A stretch of 64,000 bases of DNA from Gammaproteobacteria bacterium. Its GTDB lineage: Bacteria; Pseudomonadota; Gammaproteobacteria; Steroidobacterales; Rariloculaceae. Positions 16,435-25,485 of the stretch are shown here, piece by piece; the first letter of the stretch is position 1; each line of letters opens with the position of its first letter. The notes under the pieces were generated by a model. It made no database searches. It was given only the letters and a program-made list of their open reading frames with translations, and had not been told where the DNA came from. The DNA lies in assembly GCA_022826245.1 (NCBI GenBank), contig JAJDVG010000055.1, positions 1 through 64,000 on the forward strand. The letters are read 5' to 3'. The position numbers and the translations under genes are program-made.

Positions 16435-17468
16435 GCGCACCAACATGTGCGTCGCCCGGTAGTCGTTTGCGAGGTCTCGCCAACCGATCACCAGGCGCGG
16501 CCACGGCCATCGCCTGGATGGTCTTGTTGTGCGGGATTGCCTCAGGCGCCGCAGCCCAGCCAGGCACTCCCGACACGACACCTGAGTTCGAGGTTCTGCA
16601 CGTGCAGGGCAATGTGTACATGTTGGCGGGCCCGGGAGGCAACGTGGCGCTTCAGGTCGGCGACGACGGAATCCTCGTCGTCGACTCGATGGGGATCGGA
16701 ACAGGAGAGCAGTTACTCGGCCTGATTCGCGAGATTTCCGAACAACCGATCCGCTTTCTGATCAACACCCACGCACATCCCGATCACGTCGGCGGCAACA
16801 CGCTCATCGCCCGGGCCGGCAGCAGCATCGCGGGAGGAAACATCGGCCGGACGATTGCCGATGTATATGAGAGCGCCAGGATCATTGCGCACGAAAACGT
16901 GCTCGTCGCGATGAGCACCTCGGATGACCCGGTACCGTTTGAAGCCTGGCCGACGGACACCTATTTCACCGACCTCAAGGACCTGTACTTCAATGGCGAG
17001 GCACTACAGATCCTGCATCAGCCCGCAGCTCATACAGACGGCGACAGCATCGTGTTCTTCCGCCGTTCCGACGTGATCGCCACCGGCGACATCTTTCTCA
17101 CTACGAGTTACCCGTACATCGATCGCGACGCCGGCGGTTCCTTTCAGGGGATCATCGACGCCCTGAATCGCATCCTGCGCCTGACAGTTCCTGCCGACCG
17201 GCAGGAAGGCGGGACGATGATCATCCCGGGACACGGGCGCCTCTGCGACGAGGCCGACCTGGTGGAGTACCGGGATATGTTGACGATAATCCGGGATCGA
17301 ATTCGATATTTCGTGGAACAGGAGATGTCGCTCGAGGAGGTCCGCGACGCCCACCCGACGCTTGACTATGACGGACGCTACGGCACCAATTCGGGGACCT
17401 GGACGACGGACCGGTTTGTCGAGGCGATATACGAGGAACTGAGGCAGTCAGTCACCGACGATTCCTGA
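16431..17468 (+). CDS. MBL-fold metallohydrolase with intact metal site, cassette copy 2
   Basis: A 345-residue exported metallo-beta-lactamase-fold hydrolase. Signal segment WMVLLCGIASGAAA. The metal ligands are complete: His114-x-His116-x-Asp118-His119 (THAHPDHVGGN), His in HQPAAHTDGD, Asp in IATGDIF, and His268 in IIPGHG. The family hydrolyses esters, lactones, thioesters or lactams; the substrate is not evident. It is coupled to the upstream secreted protein by a 4-base overlap. Compare the copy at 13322, which has lost two of these histidines. Confidence 0.9.
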   Translation: MSAPTCASPGSRLRGLANRSPGAATAIAWMVLLCGIASGAAAQPGTPDTTPEFEVLHVQGNVYMLAGPGGNVALQVGDDGILVVDSMGIGTGEQLLGLIREISEQPIRFLINTHAHPDHVGGNTLIARAGSSIAGGNIGRTIADVYESARIIAHENVLVAMSTSDDPVPFEAWPTDTYFTDLKDLYFNGEALQILHQPAAHTDGDSIVFFRRSDVIATGDIFLTTSYPYIDRDAGGSFQGIIDALNRILRLTVPADRQEGGTMIIPGHGRLCDEADLVEYRDMLTIIRDRIRYFVEQEMSLEEVRDAHPTLDYDGRYGTNSGTWTTDRFVEAIYEELRQSVTDDS

Positions 17469-17543
17469 TCTCGGAGACGTGCGGCTGCTGCGGTTAACGC
17501 CGCGCACCTTCTGCCTCCGGTACTCCGTCCGTGCCAGACGCGT

Positions 17544-17577
17544 CGCCTCCTGTCCTCGCCCGGATGACGCGGAGGCG
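17544..17577. terminator. Possible hairpin between convergent genes
   Basis: CGCCTCC at 17544-17550 and GGAGGCG at 17571-17577 can pair, with a partly structured 20-base loop. It lies between two convergent genes, so a bidirectional terminator role is plausible; there is no T-run. Confidence 0.35.
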
Positions 17578-17603
17578 GTACTGTCGGCCCCGGCCACTCC
17601 GGA

Positions 17604-18494
17604 TCAGAGCGCCTCGAGCACCTTGACGATAGCGTCGGTACCCTGGGCCGGCGCCATGATGTGCGCGCCGGCGACTCCGTCGATCTCGCGGAGCCCCCGT
17701 ATGAGCTCGATGCAGATGCGCCGCCCTTCGGCACGGGCGTCGTCGGCGCCTTCCAGGCGCGCGATCGTTGCGTCCGGCACGTGAACGCCGAACAGGTTGT
17801 TGTTCATCCAGATCGCCGACTTCGCCGAGCGGATCGGCCCGACGCCGATGATCACACCGACGCGGTCCGTGATGCCATCCTCCCGCAGGCGGTCGATGTA
17901 CCCGCGCGCCACGTCGAGGTCGAAGCAGAACTGCGTCTGGACGAAACCCGCGCCCGCGTCGGCCTTGCCCAGCATCCACTTCGACTCCCACTTCTCGTCC
18001 GGCATCCGCGGGACGTCAGCGCCGCCGATGAAGAACTCGGGCGGCGGGTTGATCTTGCGTCCCGAAGGCAGCAGGCCGGTGTCGCGCATGTCGCGGGCGA
18101 GCATCATGAGTTCAGTGGACTTGAGATCGAACACGGGCTTCGCGTCGGGTTGATCGCCGCCGCCCGGATCGTCGCCGTGCAACACCAGCATGTTGTGCAC
18201 GCCCTGGGCGGATGCGCCGAGTAGATCTCCGGCGAGCGCGATTCGGTTGCGGTCACGGCAGGTGACCTGCAGGATCGGCTCGACATCGTTCTGTACCAGC
18301 AGTGCCGTCGCCGCGAAACTGCTCATGGCCGTTCTGCCCGCGGCCGCATCGGTGATGTTGATGGCGTTGACCGCGCCGCGCAGTTGCGCCGCCTCCTCGA
18401 GCAGGCTCGCGCCGCTGCCGGACAACGGCGGCACGATCTCCGCGGTAATAACGAATTCCTTGTTGGCAATGCTGTCCTGCAATTTAGTCGGCAT
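17604..18494 (-). CDS. Methylenetetrahydrofolate reductase (MTHFR/MetF) family protein
   Basis: A 296-residue TIM-barrel protein of the MTHFR family. It starts with FVITAEIVPPLSGSG (catalytic-site Glu), then INITDAAAGR, LQVTCRDRNRIALAGDLLGA and MLVLHGDDPGGG, all typical FAD- and folate-site segments. It ends with GAHIMAPAQGTDAIVKVLE. The family reduces 5,10-methylene-THF to 5-methyl-THF; close relatives also act in C1 catabolism and O-demethylation, so MetF proper is not certain. The start at 18494 is preceded by AGGA. A serine hydroxymethyltransferase gene lies 3.4 kb downstream on the same strand, which would supply methylene-THF. Confidence 0.85.
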   Translation of the reverse strand: MPTKLQDSIANKEFVITAEIVPPLSGSGASLLEEAAQLRGAVNAINITDAAAGRTAMSSFAATALLVQNDVEPILQVTCRDRNRIALAGDLLGASAQGVHNMLVLHGDDPGGGDQPDAKPVFDLKSTELMMLARDMRDTGLLPSGRKINPPPEFFIGGADVPRMPDEKWESKWMLGKADAGAGFVQTQFCFDLDVARGYIDRLREDGITDRVGVIIGVGPIRSAKSAIWMNNNLFGVHVPDATIARLEGADDARAEGRRICIELIRGLREIDGVAGAHIMAPAQGTDAIVKVLEAL

Positions 18495-18662
18495 GTGATC
18501 CTGTCCCCTGCTTGCTGAAAACCTGTAATTCGGGAATTCCCTGTCATCCTGCAGCCCGGCGCAGATTGACGGAAACAACGTTGTGTGATCAGGCGTGATG
18601 TGCGCCGGCGTCCTCTCACCGCCCGCATGCGGCCTGGATAGCGTCCGCGACTTACTGCGGGT

Positions 18663-19070
18663 TTACGGCGACGTTGTCGTGTCGAATGACGACCCGGCAA
18701 ACACCTCCCGTCCGTCGCTGAGCGTAACCGTGCGCGCGTTCGCAACGTTGTCTTCCGTCTTCGAGCGGAATCCCTCGACAGTAACGACCGTGCCCGGCAC
18801 CAGCGAATCCCTGCGCCAGCCGAGCCGCATCAGGCCGTTCGGCGGACCGAGTTCGAGGTCCCAGTTCACGATCTCGCCGCTTTCGTCCGGTGCGTCGATA
18901 TAGAGCCGCGCGTGCGGATTCGTCCATTCGAGCCGGGTGACCGTACCCGTGATCGTGACTGGCAGTTCGCGGTCGTATTCGGCAAAAAAGGAATGGTGCG
19001 GAATGGCCTGAGAAGCGCCCAGAACGGACAGCGAAGCAACTGCCGCCGCGAACAGCGTTCGAACGTTCAT
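18663..19070 (-). CDS. DUF6152 family secreted protein
   Basis: A 135-residue DUF6152 protein. Signal peptide (SLSVLGASQA), then IPHHSFFAEYDRELPVTITG, TVTRLEWTNPHARLYIDA, NWDLELGPPNGLMRLGW and DSLVPGTVVTVEGFR, the complete family pattern. It closely parallels the member at 14431. It is transcribed divergently from the secreted protein gene at 19182, so the two may share a regulatory region. Function unknown, periplasmic. Confidence 0.85.
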   Translation of the reverse strand: MNVRTLFAAAVASLSVLGASQAIPHHSFFAEYDRELPVTITGTVTRLEWTNPHARLYIDAPDESGEIVNWDLELGPPNGLMRLGWRRDSLVPGTVVTVEGFRSKTEDNVANARTVTLSDGREVFAGSSFDTTTSP

Positions 19071-19181
19071 CGGCCACTCCTTGAAGCGCTCGGGAAACGC
19101 TATGATATGCGCGATCCGAACCTTCTGCCACGGCCCGAAACGGTAGTCGGAATTGCACGGCGTGCAGCACGGAGGAAGCCA

Positions 19182-20006
19182 GTGTCCGATCCGAAAACCC
19201 GGATAGCGTGCGGAATCGCGACGCTCACTCTAGCGTTGCTCGCGACCTCCCCGGCAATCGCTCAATGGCCCCGCCACCCGACGCCCGACGTCCCGCGAAC
19301 GGCCGACGGCGAAGTGGACTTCGACGCACCCGCACCGCGAACTGGCGACGGCCACCCGGATCTGACGGGACTGTGGCGAGGCGCGCGGCGTTCGTCACAG
19401 GACGGGGACGCACCGGAACTGCCGCCGGACAGCCCTCCAATCGCGGGCTTCCGCGACGTTGGCGCCAATATGGAAGGCGGCCTGCCCTTCCAGCCCTGGG
19501 CTCGCGAGCTGCGAAACGAGCGCGAGGCCGCGGGCAGCGCGGACAATCCCGAAGCGCATTGCCTGCCGATGGGCAACATGCAGTTTCATACCCAGGGGGC
19601 GCCGCGCAAGTTCGTGCAGACGCCCGGCCTGATCGTCGTTCTCTACGAAGCGAGCATGGGCATGCGGCAGATCTTCACCGACGGCCGGCCGTCTCCCGAC
19701 AACGATCCGCAACCGTGGTGGTACGGCTACTCGACGGGATACTGGGACGGCGACGAGCTCGTCGTCGTGACGACCCATTTCCGGGACGACGGCTGGCTCG
19801 ACATCATCGGCAGCCCGCGCACGGACGCGGCGACCGTTACCGAGCGGTTCAGACGGCCGAGCTACGGGCGCATGGAAATCGACATTACGGTCGATGACCC
19901 GAAGGCCTATACGGAACCGTGGACCGTGCGCGTGAACCAGGAAATCATGGTCGACGAAGACCTGATCGAATTCATCTGCCTCGAAAACCAGCGATTCGGG
20001 CTGTAA
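19182..20006 (+). CDS. Secreted protein of unknown family
   Basis: A 274-residue protein of the family also seen at 4529, 12498, 14825 and 15607. Signal peptide TLALLATSPAIAQ, then GHPDLTGLWRGARR, a loop with HCLPMGNMQFHTQGAPRKF, then IFTDGRPSPDNDPQPWWYG, STGYWDGDELVVVTTHF, ATVTERFRRP and DPKAYTEPWTVRV. The start is a GTG at 19182, preceded by GGAGG, and sits right before the signal peptide. Divergent from a DUF6152 gene. Function unknown. Confidence 0.82.
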   Translation: MSDPKTRIACGIATLTLALLATSPAIAQWPRHPTPDVPRTADGEVDFDAPAPRTGDGHPDLTGLWRGARRSSQDGDAPELPPDSPPIAGFRDVGANMEGGLPFQPWARELRNEREAAGSADNPEAHCLPMGNMQFHTQGAPRKFVQTPGLIVVLYEASMGMRQIFTDGRPSPDNDPQPWWYGYSTGYWDGDELVVVTTHFRDDGWLDIIGSPRTDAATVTERFRRPSYGRMEIDITVDDPKAYTEPWTVRVNQEIMVDEDLIEFICLENQRFGL

Positions 20007-20074
20007 GGGCGGCGCAGGCAAGGCATGATCGTCCGCTGCACGATCGCGTTTCAGGGGATTCAGGAGTATCGAAC

Positions 20075-21082
20075 ATGGGTGTGATGATCGACGGCAAGTG
20101 GACGACGGACGAGGAAGCCTCCGCGCTCAAGTTTGCCGACGGGCGCTGGCAGCGCGACGCATCGGTCATTCGTCACTGGGTCACGGCCGACGGTTCGCCC
20201 GGCCCGACCGGCGACGGCGGCTTCAAAGCCGAGGCCGGCCGCTATCACCTGTTCGTCGCCTATGGCTGTCCCTGGGCCCACCGGACGCTGATCTTCCGGG
20301 TGCTCAAGAACCTCGAGGACATGATTTCAGTCTCGATCGCGCTGCCGCGGCGCAGCGACCAGGGGTGGATCTTCGACGCCGAAGGCGAGTTCAGCGATCC
20401 CTGCCTCGGCAAGCACGCGCTCTGGGAGGTCTACGCGGAAGGCCACCCCGGTTATACGGGACGCGTGACGGTGCCGGTGCTCTACGACAGGAAGACGGGG
20501 CGAACCGTCAACAACGAGTCCGCCGACATCATCCGCATGCTCAACTCCGCCTTTGACGGAGCCGGCGCCAACGACCGCGACTTCTATCCGGAGGCCCATA
20601 GACCCGAGATCGACGCGCTCAACGAACGCGTTTACGCCAATCTCAACAACGGCGTCTACCGGGCCGGTTTCGCGCGCACTCAGGACGCCTACGAGGAAGC
20701 GTTCGACCAGGTGTTCGAGACGCTCGATTTCCTCGAGGACCGTCTCGGCGGGCAGCGGTATCTGTGCGGCGACCTGCAGACGGAAGCGGACTGGCGCCTG
20801 TTCCCGACGCTGGCTCGATTCGACGTCGCTTATCACTACGCGTTCAAGTGCAACCTCAGGCGCCTGATGGACTATCCGAACCTCTGGCCCTACACGCGCG
20901 ACCTGTACCAGTCGCCCGGTATCTCGCGGACCGTGAAGCCCGACCTCTACAAGCACGGCTACTTCTCGATCAGCGAGCTGCGCAACCCGCTCGGCATCGT
21001 ACCGAAGGGCCCGCTCGTCGACTTCACGCTCGCGCACGACCGCCAGCGACTGGCCAATGGTGGCAACGAGCCCGCGCCGTAG
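20075..21082 (+). CDS. Glutathionyl-hydroquinone reductase (Xi-class glutathione transferase)
   Basis: A 335-residue cytoplasmic enzyme. The catalytic motif GCPWAHRTLIF (about residue 67) follows a thioredoxin-like start, and VNNESADIIRMLNSAF closes the N-terminal domain. The C-terminal helical domain contains NNGVYRAGFARTQDAYE and QRYLCGDLQTEADWRLFPTL. All are hallmarks of the YqjG/ECM4/PcpF group that reduces glutathionyl-hydroquinones and glutathionyl-acyl conjugates in quinone and aromatic metabolism. Length is usual for the family. It lies between secreted-protein genes of the catabolic locus, consistent with handling of quinonoid intermediates. Confidence 0.9.
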   Translation: MGVMIDGKWTTDEEASALKFADGRWQRDASVIRHWVTADGSPGPTGDGGFKAEAGRYHLFVAYGCPWAHRTLIFRVLKNLEDMISVSIALPRRSDQGWIFDAEGEFSDPCLGKHALWEVYAEGHPGYTGRVTVPVLYDRKTGRTVNNESADIIRMLNSAFDGAGANDRDFYPEAHRPEIDALNERVYANLNNGVYRAGFARTQDAYEEAFDQVFETLDFLEDRLGGQRYLCGDLQTEADWRLFPTLARFDVAYHYAFKCNLRRLMDYPNLWPYTRDLYQSPGISRTVKPDLYKHGYFSISELRNPLGIVPKGPLVDFTLAHDRQRLANGGNEPAP

Positions 21083-21203
21083 GAAGTCGCGCAAAGCTGC
21101 GGTACTTCTGCGGCGCAGGCTTCCCGGCCCGTTGCATGCGGCGGAGCGGGCTACGATAATGCCCACCCGAACAACGACGACCAACACAGAAGCGGGAAGA
21201 CAC

Positions 21204-21770
21204 ATGAAACGACTACCGAACGCAAGCGCACTGCCGATCGCCGCAGCGGCGTTGGTCCTGGCAGGTTCCGCGATCGCAGCCGACTGGAACGTCGACGAGG
21301 CGACGAGCACTGTAACGTTCGTGGGCGTGCAGCAAGGCACGAAGTTCACGGGCCGCTTCGAGACCTTCGACGCGACGATCAGCTTCGATCCCGCCTCCCC
21401 CGACGCCGGCAGCATCGTCGGAATCGTTCAGACCGAATCCGTCAACACGCGCGACCACGATCGCGACGCCGCGCTGATCGACGGCGACTGGTTCGACAGC
21501 CGCGAGTATCCGGAATCCGTGTTCGAGTCGGAGAGCATCGTCGAACTCGACGACGGCACGTACGATGCGGTCGGCGAACTCACTCTCAGGGGACGCACGC
21601 GGCCGCTTACGCTGCACTTCAGCTTTACCGATGCCGGCGACGGTACCGCGCAATTCGCTGGCGAATTTTCGATCAACCGTTTCAACTACGGTGTCGGCGC
21701 AGGCTGGAACGACACGAGCTGGGTAGGCGAGGACGTCGACGTCTCGATCAACCTGAATCTGACCCAATAG
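21204..21770 (+). CDS. YceI family periplasmic protein
   Basis: A 188-residue protein with signal peptide LVLAGSAIAA, then the YceI start DWNVDEATSTVTFVGVQQGT and KFTGRFETFDATISFD. Further motifs are VQTESVNTRDHDRD, DWFDSREYPESVFES, LTLRGRTRPLTL and INRFNYGVGAGW. YceI proteins are lipocalin-like barrels that bind long polyisoprenoid or quinone-like lipids in the periplasm. Its start at 21204 has GAAG upstream. It follows the hydroquinone reductase by 121 bases on the same strand. Confidence 0.92.
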   Translation: MKRLPNASALPIAAAALVLAGSAIAADWNVDEATSTVTFVGVQQGTKFTGRFETFDATISFDPASPDAGSIVGIVQTESVNTRDHDRDAALIDGDWFDSREYPESVFESESIVELDDGTYDAVGELTLRGRTRPLTLHFSFTDAGDGTAQFAGEFSINRFNYGVGAGWNDTSWVGEDVDVSINLNLTQ

Positions 21771-21908
21771 GCCGGCTGCCGGCGCAGCCCCTCTCAGCAC
21801 AAGTCTCGGCATCGTCCGCCCCGCGTCTGGCCGCGGGCTGCCGACGCCGCGTCACGGTCTCACCTGCCCCGCTGCATCGCCAGGCGCGCGTCGGCCGACG
21901 CGCGCCGA

Positions 21909-23162
21909 TCAGACGCGGATACCGGGCGCCGGGAACGCGCGGCAGAACTCGGTCACTTCGGCACGCACGCGCGCGATTTCCGTTTCGTCATCGGCATTGG
22001 CGACGACGCGATCGATCCACGCCGCGATCGAGGGCATCTCCGCCTCGCGCATGCCGCGCGAGGTCACGGCGGGGGTGCCGATCCTGACTCCGCTCGGATC
22101 GAAGGGTTTGCGCGGGTCGAACGGAACGGTGTTGTAGTTGCACTCGATGCCGGCGCGGTTGAGCGCCTGCGCCGCGGGTTTGCCGTTGATGCCTCGCTTC
22201 GTGACGTCCATGAGGATCAGGTGGTTGTCGGTTCCGCCCGAAATCAGTCTGAACCCGTGCCCGTCGAGTGCCTGCGCGAGCGCCCTCGCATTCGCGACGA
22301 TCTGGTGCGCATAGGCCCTGAATTCTTCGGTTGCGGCTTCGCGCAGCGCTACCGCGATCGCCGCGGTCGTGTGATCGTGCGGCCCGCCCTGCAGCCCCGG
22401 AAAGACCGCGCGATCGAGTTCTTTCGCGTACGTCCCGTCCGACAGGATCATCCCGCCGCGGGGACCGCGCAGCGTCTTGTGCGTCGTCGTCGTGACTATG
22501 CCGGCGTGCGGAAACGGGTGCGGATGCGCACCGGCGACCACGAGTCCCGAAATATGCGCGATGTCGGCAACGAGCACGGCGCCGACGGCCGAGGCGATCT
22601 CGGCGAAGCCCGCGAAATCCCAGATCCTGGGATAGGCCGTGCCGCCGCAGAAAATGAGCTTCGGCCGCTCCCGGCGCGCGATATCCTCGACCTCGTCGAG
22701 ATCGATGCGGTGCGTGTCCCGGTCGACCTCGTAGCCCACGGACCTGTAGATCCGGCCCGAGAAATTCACGTTCAGGCCGTGGGTGATATGGCCGCCGAAC
22801 GGCAAGCCGAGACCCATGACAGTGTCGCCGGCCTCGAGCAGGGCCAGGTACACGGCCTGGTTGGCCGGGGAGCCTGAATACGGTTGCACGTTCGCATGCG
22901 CGGCGCCGAACAGTGCCTTAGCGCGGTCGATGGCGAGCGTTTCGATCCGGTCGATGAACTCCTGACCCTCGTAGTACCTGCGTCCGGGATAGCCCTCCGA
23001 ATACTTGTTGCTGAGCACCGAACCGGTCGCTTCGAGCACGGCCGGGGACACGTAGTTCTCCGATGGGATGAGTCGAATGCACTCGTCCTGCCGTCTGGCT
23101 TCCTTCAGAACGAGTTCGTGGATATCCGGGTCGGCGGCTTGAAGCGCAGACGTTGACGACAT
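21909..23162 (-). CDS. glyA: Serine hydroxymethyltransferase
   Basis: A 417-residue PLP enzyme converting serine and THF to glycine and 5,10-methylene-THF. Family motifs are complete: RLIPSENYVSPAVLEATGS, NKYSEGYPGRRYYEG, VQPYSGSPANQAVY, GLPFGGHITHG, the PLP lysine in TTTTHKTLRGPRGG, and RIGTPAVTSRGM near the end. Length is normal. A divergent secreted hydrolase gene starts 197 bases upstream; that gap shows no obvious riboswitch. Together with the MTHFR-like gene it supplies one-carbon units. Confidence 0.97.
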   Translation of the reverse strand: MSSTSALQAADPDIHELVLKEARRQDECIRLIPSENYVSPAVLEATGSVLSNKYSEGYPGRRYYEGQEFIDRIETLAIDRAKALFGAAHANVQPYSGSPANQAVYLALLEAGDTVMGLGLPFGGHITHGLNVNFSGRIYRSVGYEVDRDTHRIDLDEVEDIARRERPKLIFCGGTAYPRIWDFAGFAEIASAVGAVLVADIAHISGLVVAGAHPHPFPHAGIVTTTTHKTLRGPRGGMILSDGTYAKELDRAVFPGLQGGPHDHTTAAIAVALREAATEEFRAYAHQIVANARALAQALDGHGFRLISGGTDNHLILMDVTKRGINGKPAAQALNRAGIECNYNTVPFDPRKPFDPSGVRIGTPAVTSRGMREAEMPSIAAWIDRVVANADDETEIARVRAEVTEFCRAFPAPGIRV

Positions 23163-23359
23163 GTTGATTTTCCTCGCGTCGGCTTGCCCGAACGGCGGGC
23201 CCGCCGCCGGCGGGCGCTATTCTACCGGACTGTTCGCGAGCCCGTGGATACGAGCGGCCGCCGGGAGAGCCATGGCGCGAATGCCGCCTCGCGCCGCCAC
23301 TGACGAACCGTCTGGCCGGCTATTGCCCCTCCCCGGCGGACCCCCTATTCTGCTTGGCC

Positions 23360-25465
23360 ATGAATACGAAAAACCTGTTCGCGCGGCTTGCGGCACTCGC
23401 TGCAGCCGCCCTGCTGGCGGCCTCCGCCGCGGCCGAAGTGACGCGAATCGAAGTAACGTCCCAGGGCGAGGTCGCCGACGGCAAACGCTTCGGTGTCGCC
23501 GGCGCCTACGAGAAGCTTGCCGGGACGATGCACTTCGCCGTAGACCCCAACATCGCCGCCAATCGAATCGTCAGGGACCTCGCTCACGCGCCGCGCAACG
23601 CAGCCGGCGCAGTCGAATTCTCGGCTGATTTCTTCCTGATCCGGCCGGTCGATGCCGACCGCGGTAACGGGACGTTGCTGTTCGACGTGACGAACCGCGG
23701 GCGCAAGCTCATGCTCTCGTGGTTCAACATGGCGCAGGGCAGCCAAGACCCGGAGTCTGCCGCCGACTATGGTGACGGGTTTCTGCAGCGGCACGGTTAC
23801 GCGCTGCTTTGGGTCGGCTGGCAACACGACGTCCCGCGGTCCGAAGGGCTGATGCGCGTCACCGTGCCGCTAGCCGGCTCCGGCAGCGCACCGGTGAACG
23901 GCCTCGTACGCAGCGACTTCGTCGTCCGCGAGCGCGTGTCCAGCCAATCGCTCGGCGACCGTGGTCATACGCCTTACCCCGTCGCCGATCCTGCAAATGC
24001 ATCGAACATCATGACCGTGCGCGACGCGCCCATGGACGAGCGACAGCCGATCGAGCGCACACAATGGGGTTTCGGCCGGCTCGAAGGAAACCGCGTGGTA
24101 GCCGATCCCGGCATGGTGTACCTGCGCGGCGGCTTCGACCCGCACAGGATCTACGAGGTGGTCTACGTGTCCGAAAACCCGGGCATCGCGGGACTCGGGC
24201 TCGCGGCCATCCGCGACGCCGTCTCGGCGCTCAAGCACGACGGCGCTGCGCAACTCGGCGTCAGCTCCGAAGCGTTCGAACGGGCGATCATATTCGGCGC
24301 CTCGCAGAGCGGGCGGCTGGTTCGAACCTTCCTCTACGATGGATTCAATGCGGATGAAACGCAACGCAAGGTTTTCGACGGCGCGATACCGCACATCGCC
24401 GGCGGCGCGCGGGGCAGCTTCAACCACCGCTTCGCGCAGCCGTCGCGCGCGAGCTGGAGCTTTTTCTATCCGAGCGTGATGTTTCCGTTCACGGGCCGCG
24501 TGCAAACGGACCGCTACTGGGAAGAGCACGAATGCGAAGGTGCGCATTGTCCCGATATCGACCCGGCGCAACTGGAGTTTCGCGGCGGCACGACGGACGG
24601 ACTTCTGGCCGGCATCGCTCCCGAACACATGCCGAAGGTCTTCCACACGAATTCGTCGAACGAATACTGGCGCGGCTCGGCTGCGCTCGTGCATACGGCT
24701 GTCGAACGTGTCGCGGCAGGCATGGAGGATGTGCAGCCACTCGAAAACGAACGCGTTTATCTGCTTGCCGGTACCCAACACGGCCCTGCCGCGTTCCCGC
24801 CGCGCATCGGCCAGGGCCAGCTTCCCGCCAATCCGAACCAATACACCTGGTTCCTGCGCGCGCTGTTGCTCGCGCTCGATGCCTGGATCGCCGACGGCAC
24901 GGCGCCTCCGGCGAGCAGCTATCCGCAGGTCGGCAACGGCACGCTCGCCCGGCTGGGGGAACTGCGATTCCCGGCCATCCCCGGCGTCACGATCCCGAAC
25001 CGGATCGACAATCCGGTGGCGCTCGACTTCGGGCCGCGATTCAGGACGGAGGGCATTGCCACCATCGAACCACCCGACACGATGCCGCATTATCCTCTCT
25101 GGCTACCGCAGGTCGACGCCGACGGCAACGAGCTCGCGGGCCTGCGCTCGCCCGATGTCGCCGTTCCTCTCGCGACCTACACGGGCTGGAGCCTGTTCGA
25201 TCCCGACTTCGGTCCCGGGGACCAGCTCGTCAGCCTGCAGGGCAGCTATATCCCGTTCTCCGCCACGCGCAGCGTGCGTGAGCAGCGCGGCGATCCGCGG
25301 CCCGCCATTCTCGAGCGCTACGCAAACCGCGACGAGTACCTCGGCCGCCTCACGCAGTATTCGGTGGAACTCGTCGATCGGGGCTACCTGCTCGCCGAAG
25401 ACGTCCCCGAAATCGTCCGCCGCGCGGCCGCGCACTGGGACGCGCTCGTGCCGGCCGAGCGGTAG
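23360..25465 (+). CDS. Secreted alpha/beta hydrolase-domain protein
   Basis: A 701-residue protein with signal peptide LAALAAAALLAASAAA. The conserved blocks are FGVAGAYEKLAGTMHFAVDP, LLFDVTNRGRK, YALLWVGWQHD, and IIFGASQSGRLVRTFLYDGF (nucleophile Ser in Gly-Ala-Ser-Gln-Ser-Gly). The late FHTNSSNEYWRGSAAL segment and a C-terminal VSLQGSYIPF follow, all typical of the large alpha/beta hydrolase-domain (Abhydrolase_10-like) proteins of marine Proteobacteria. Probably an esterase or lactonase in the periplasm. The ATG at 23360 is preferred to the TTG two codons before. Twenty bases after its stop starts a di-heme peroxidase gene, so an operon of three is likely. Confidence 0.85.
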   Translation: MNTKNLFARLAALAAAALLAASAAAEVTRIEVTSQGEVADGKRFGVAGAYEKLAGTMHFAVDPNIAANRIVRDLAHAPRNAAGAVEFSADFFLIRPVDADRGNGTLLFDVTNRGRKLMLSWFNMAQGSQDPESAADYGDGFLQRHGYALLWVGWQHDVPRSEGLMRVTVPLAGSGSAPVNGLVRSDFVVRERVSSQSLGDRGHTPYPVADPANASNIMTVRDAPMDERQPIERTQWGFGRLEGNRVVADPGMVYLRGGFDPHRIYEVVYVSENPGIAGLGLAAIRDAVSALKHDGAAQLGVSSEAFERAIIFGASQSGRLVRTFLYDGFNADETQRKVFDGAIPHIAGGARGSFNHRFAQPSRASWSFFYPSVMFPFTGRVQTDRYWEEHECEGAHCPDIDPAQLEFRGGTTDGLLAGIAPEHMPKVFHTNSSNEYWRGSAALVHTAVERVAAGMEDVQPLENERVYLLAGTQHGPAAFPPRIGQGQLPANPNQYTWFLRALLLALDAWIADGTAPPASSYPQVGNGTLARLGELRFPAIPGVTIPNRIDNPVALDFGPRFRTEGIATIEPPDTMPHYPLWLPQVDADGNELAGLRSPDVAVPLATYTGWSLFDPDFGPGDQLVSLQGSYIPFSATRSVREQRGDPRPAILERYANRDEYLGRLTQYSVELVDRGYLLAEDVPEIVRRAAAHWDALVPAER

Positions 25466-25485
25466 TCATCGCATCGCCCGTTTCG

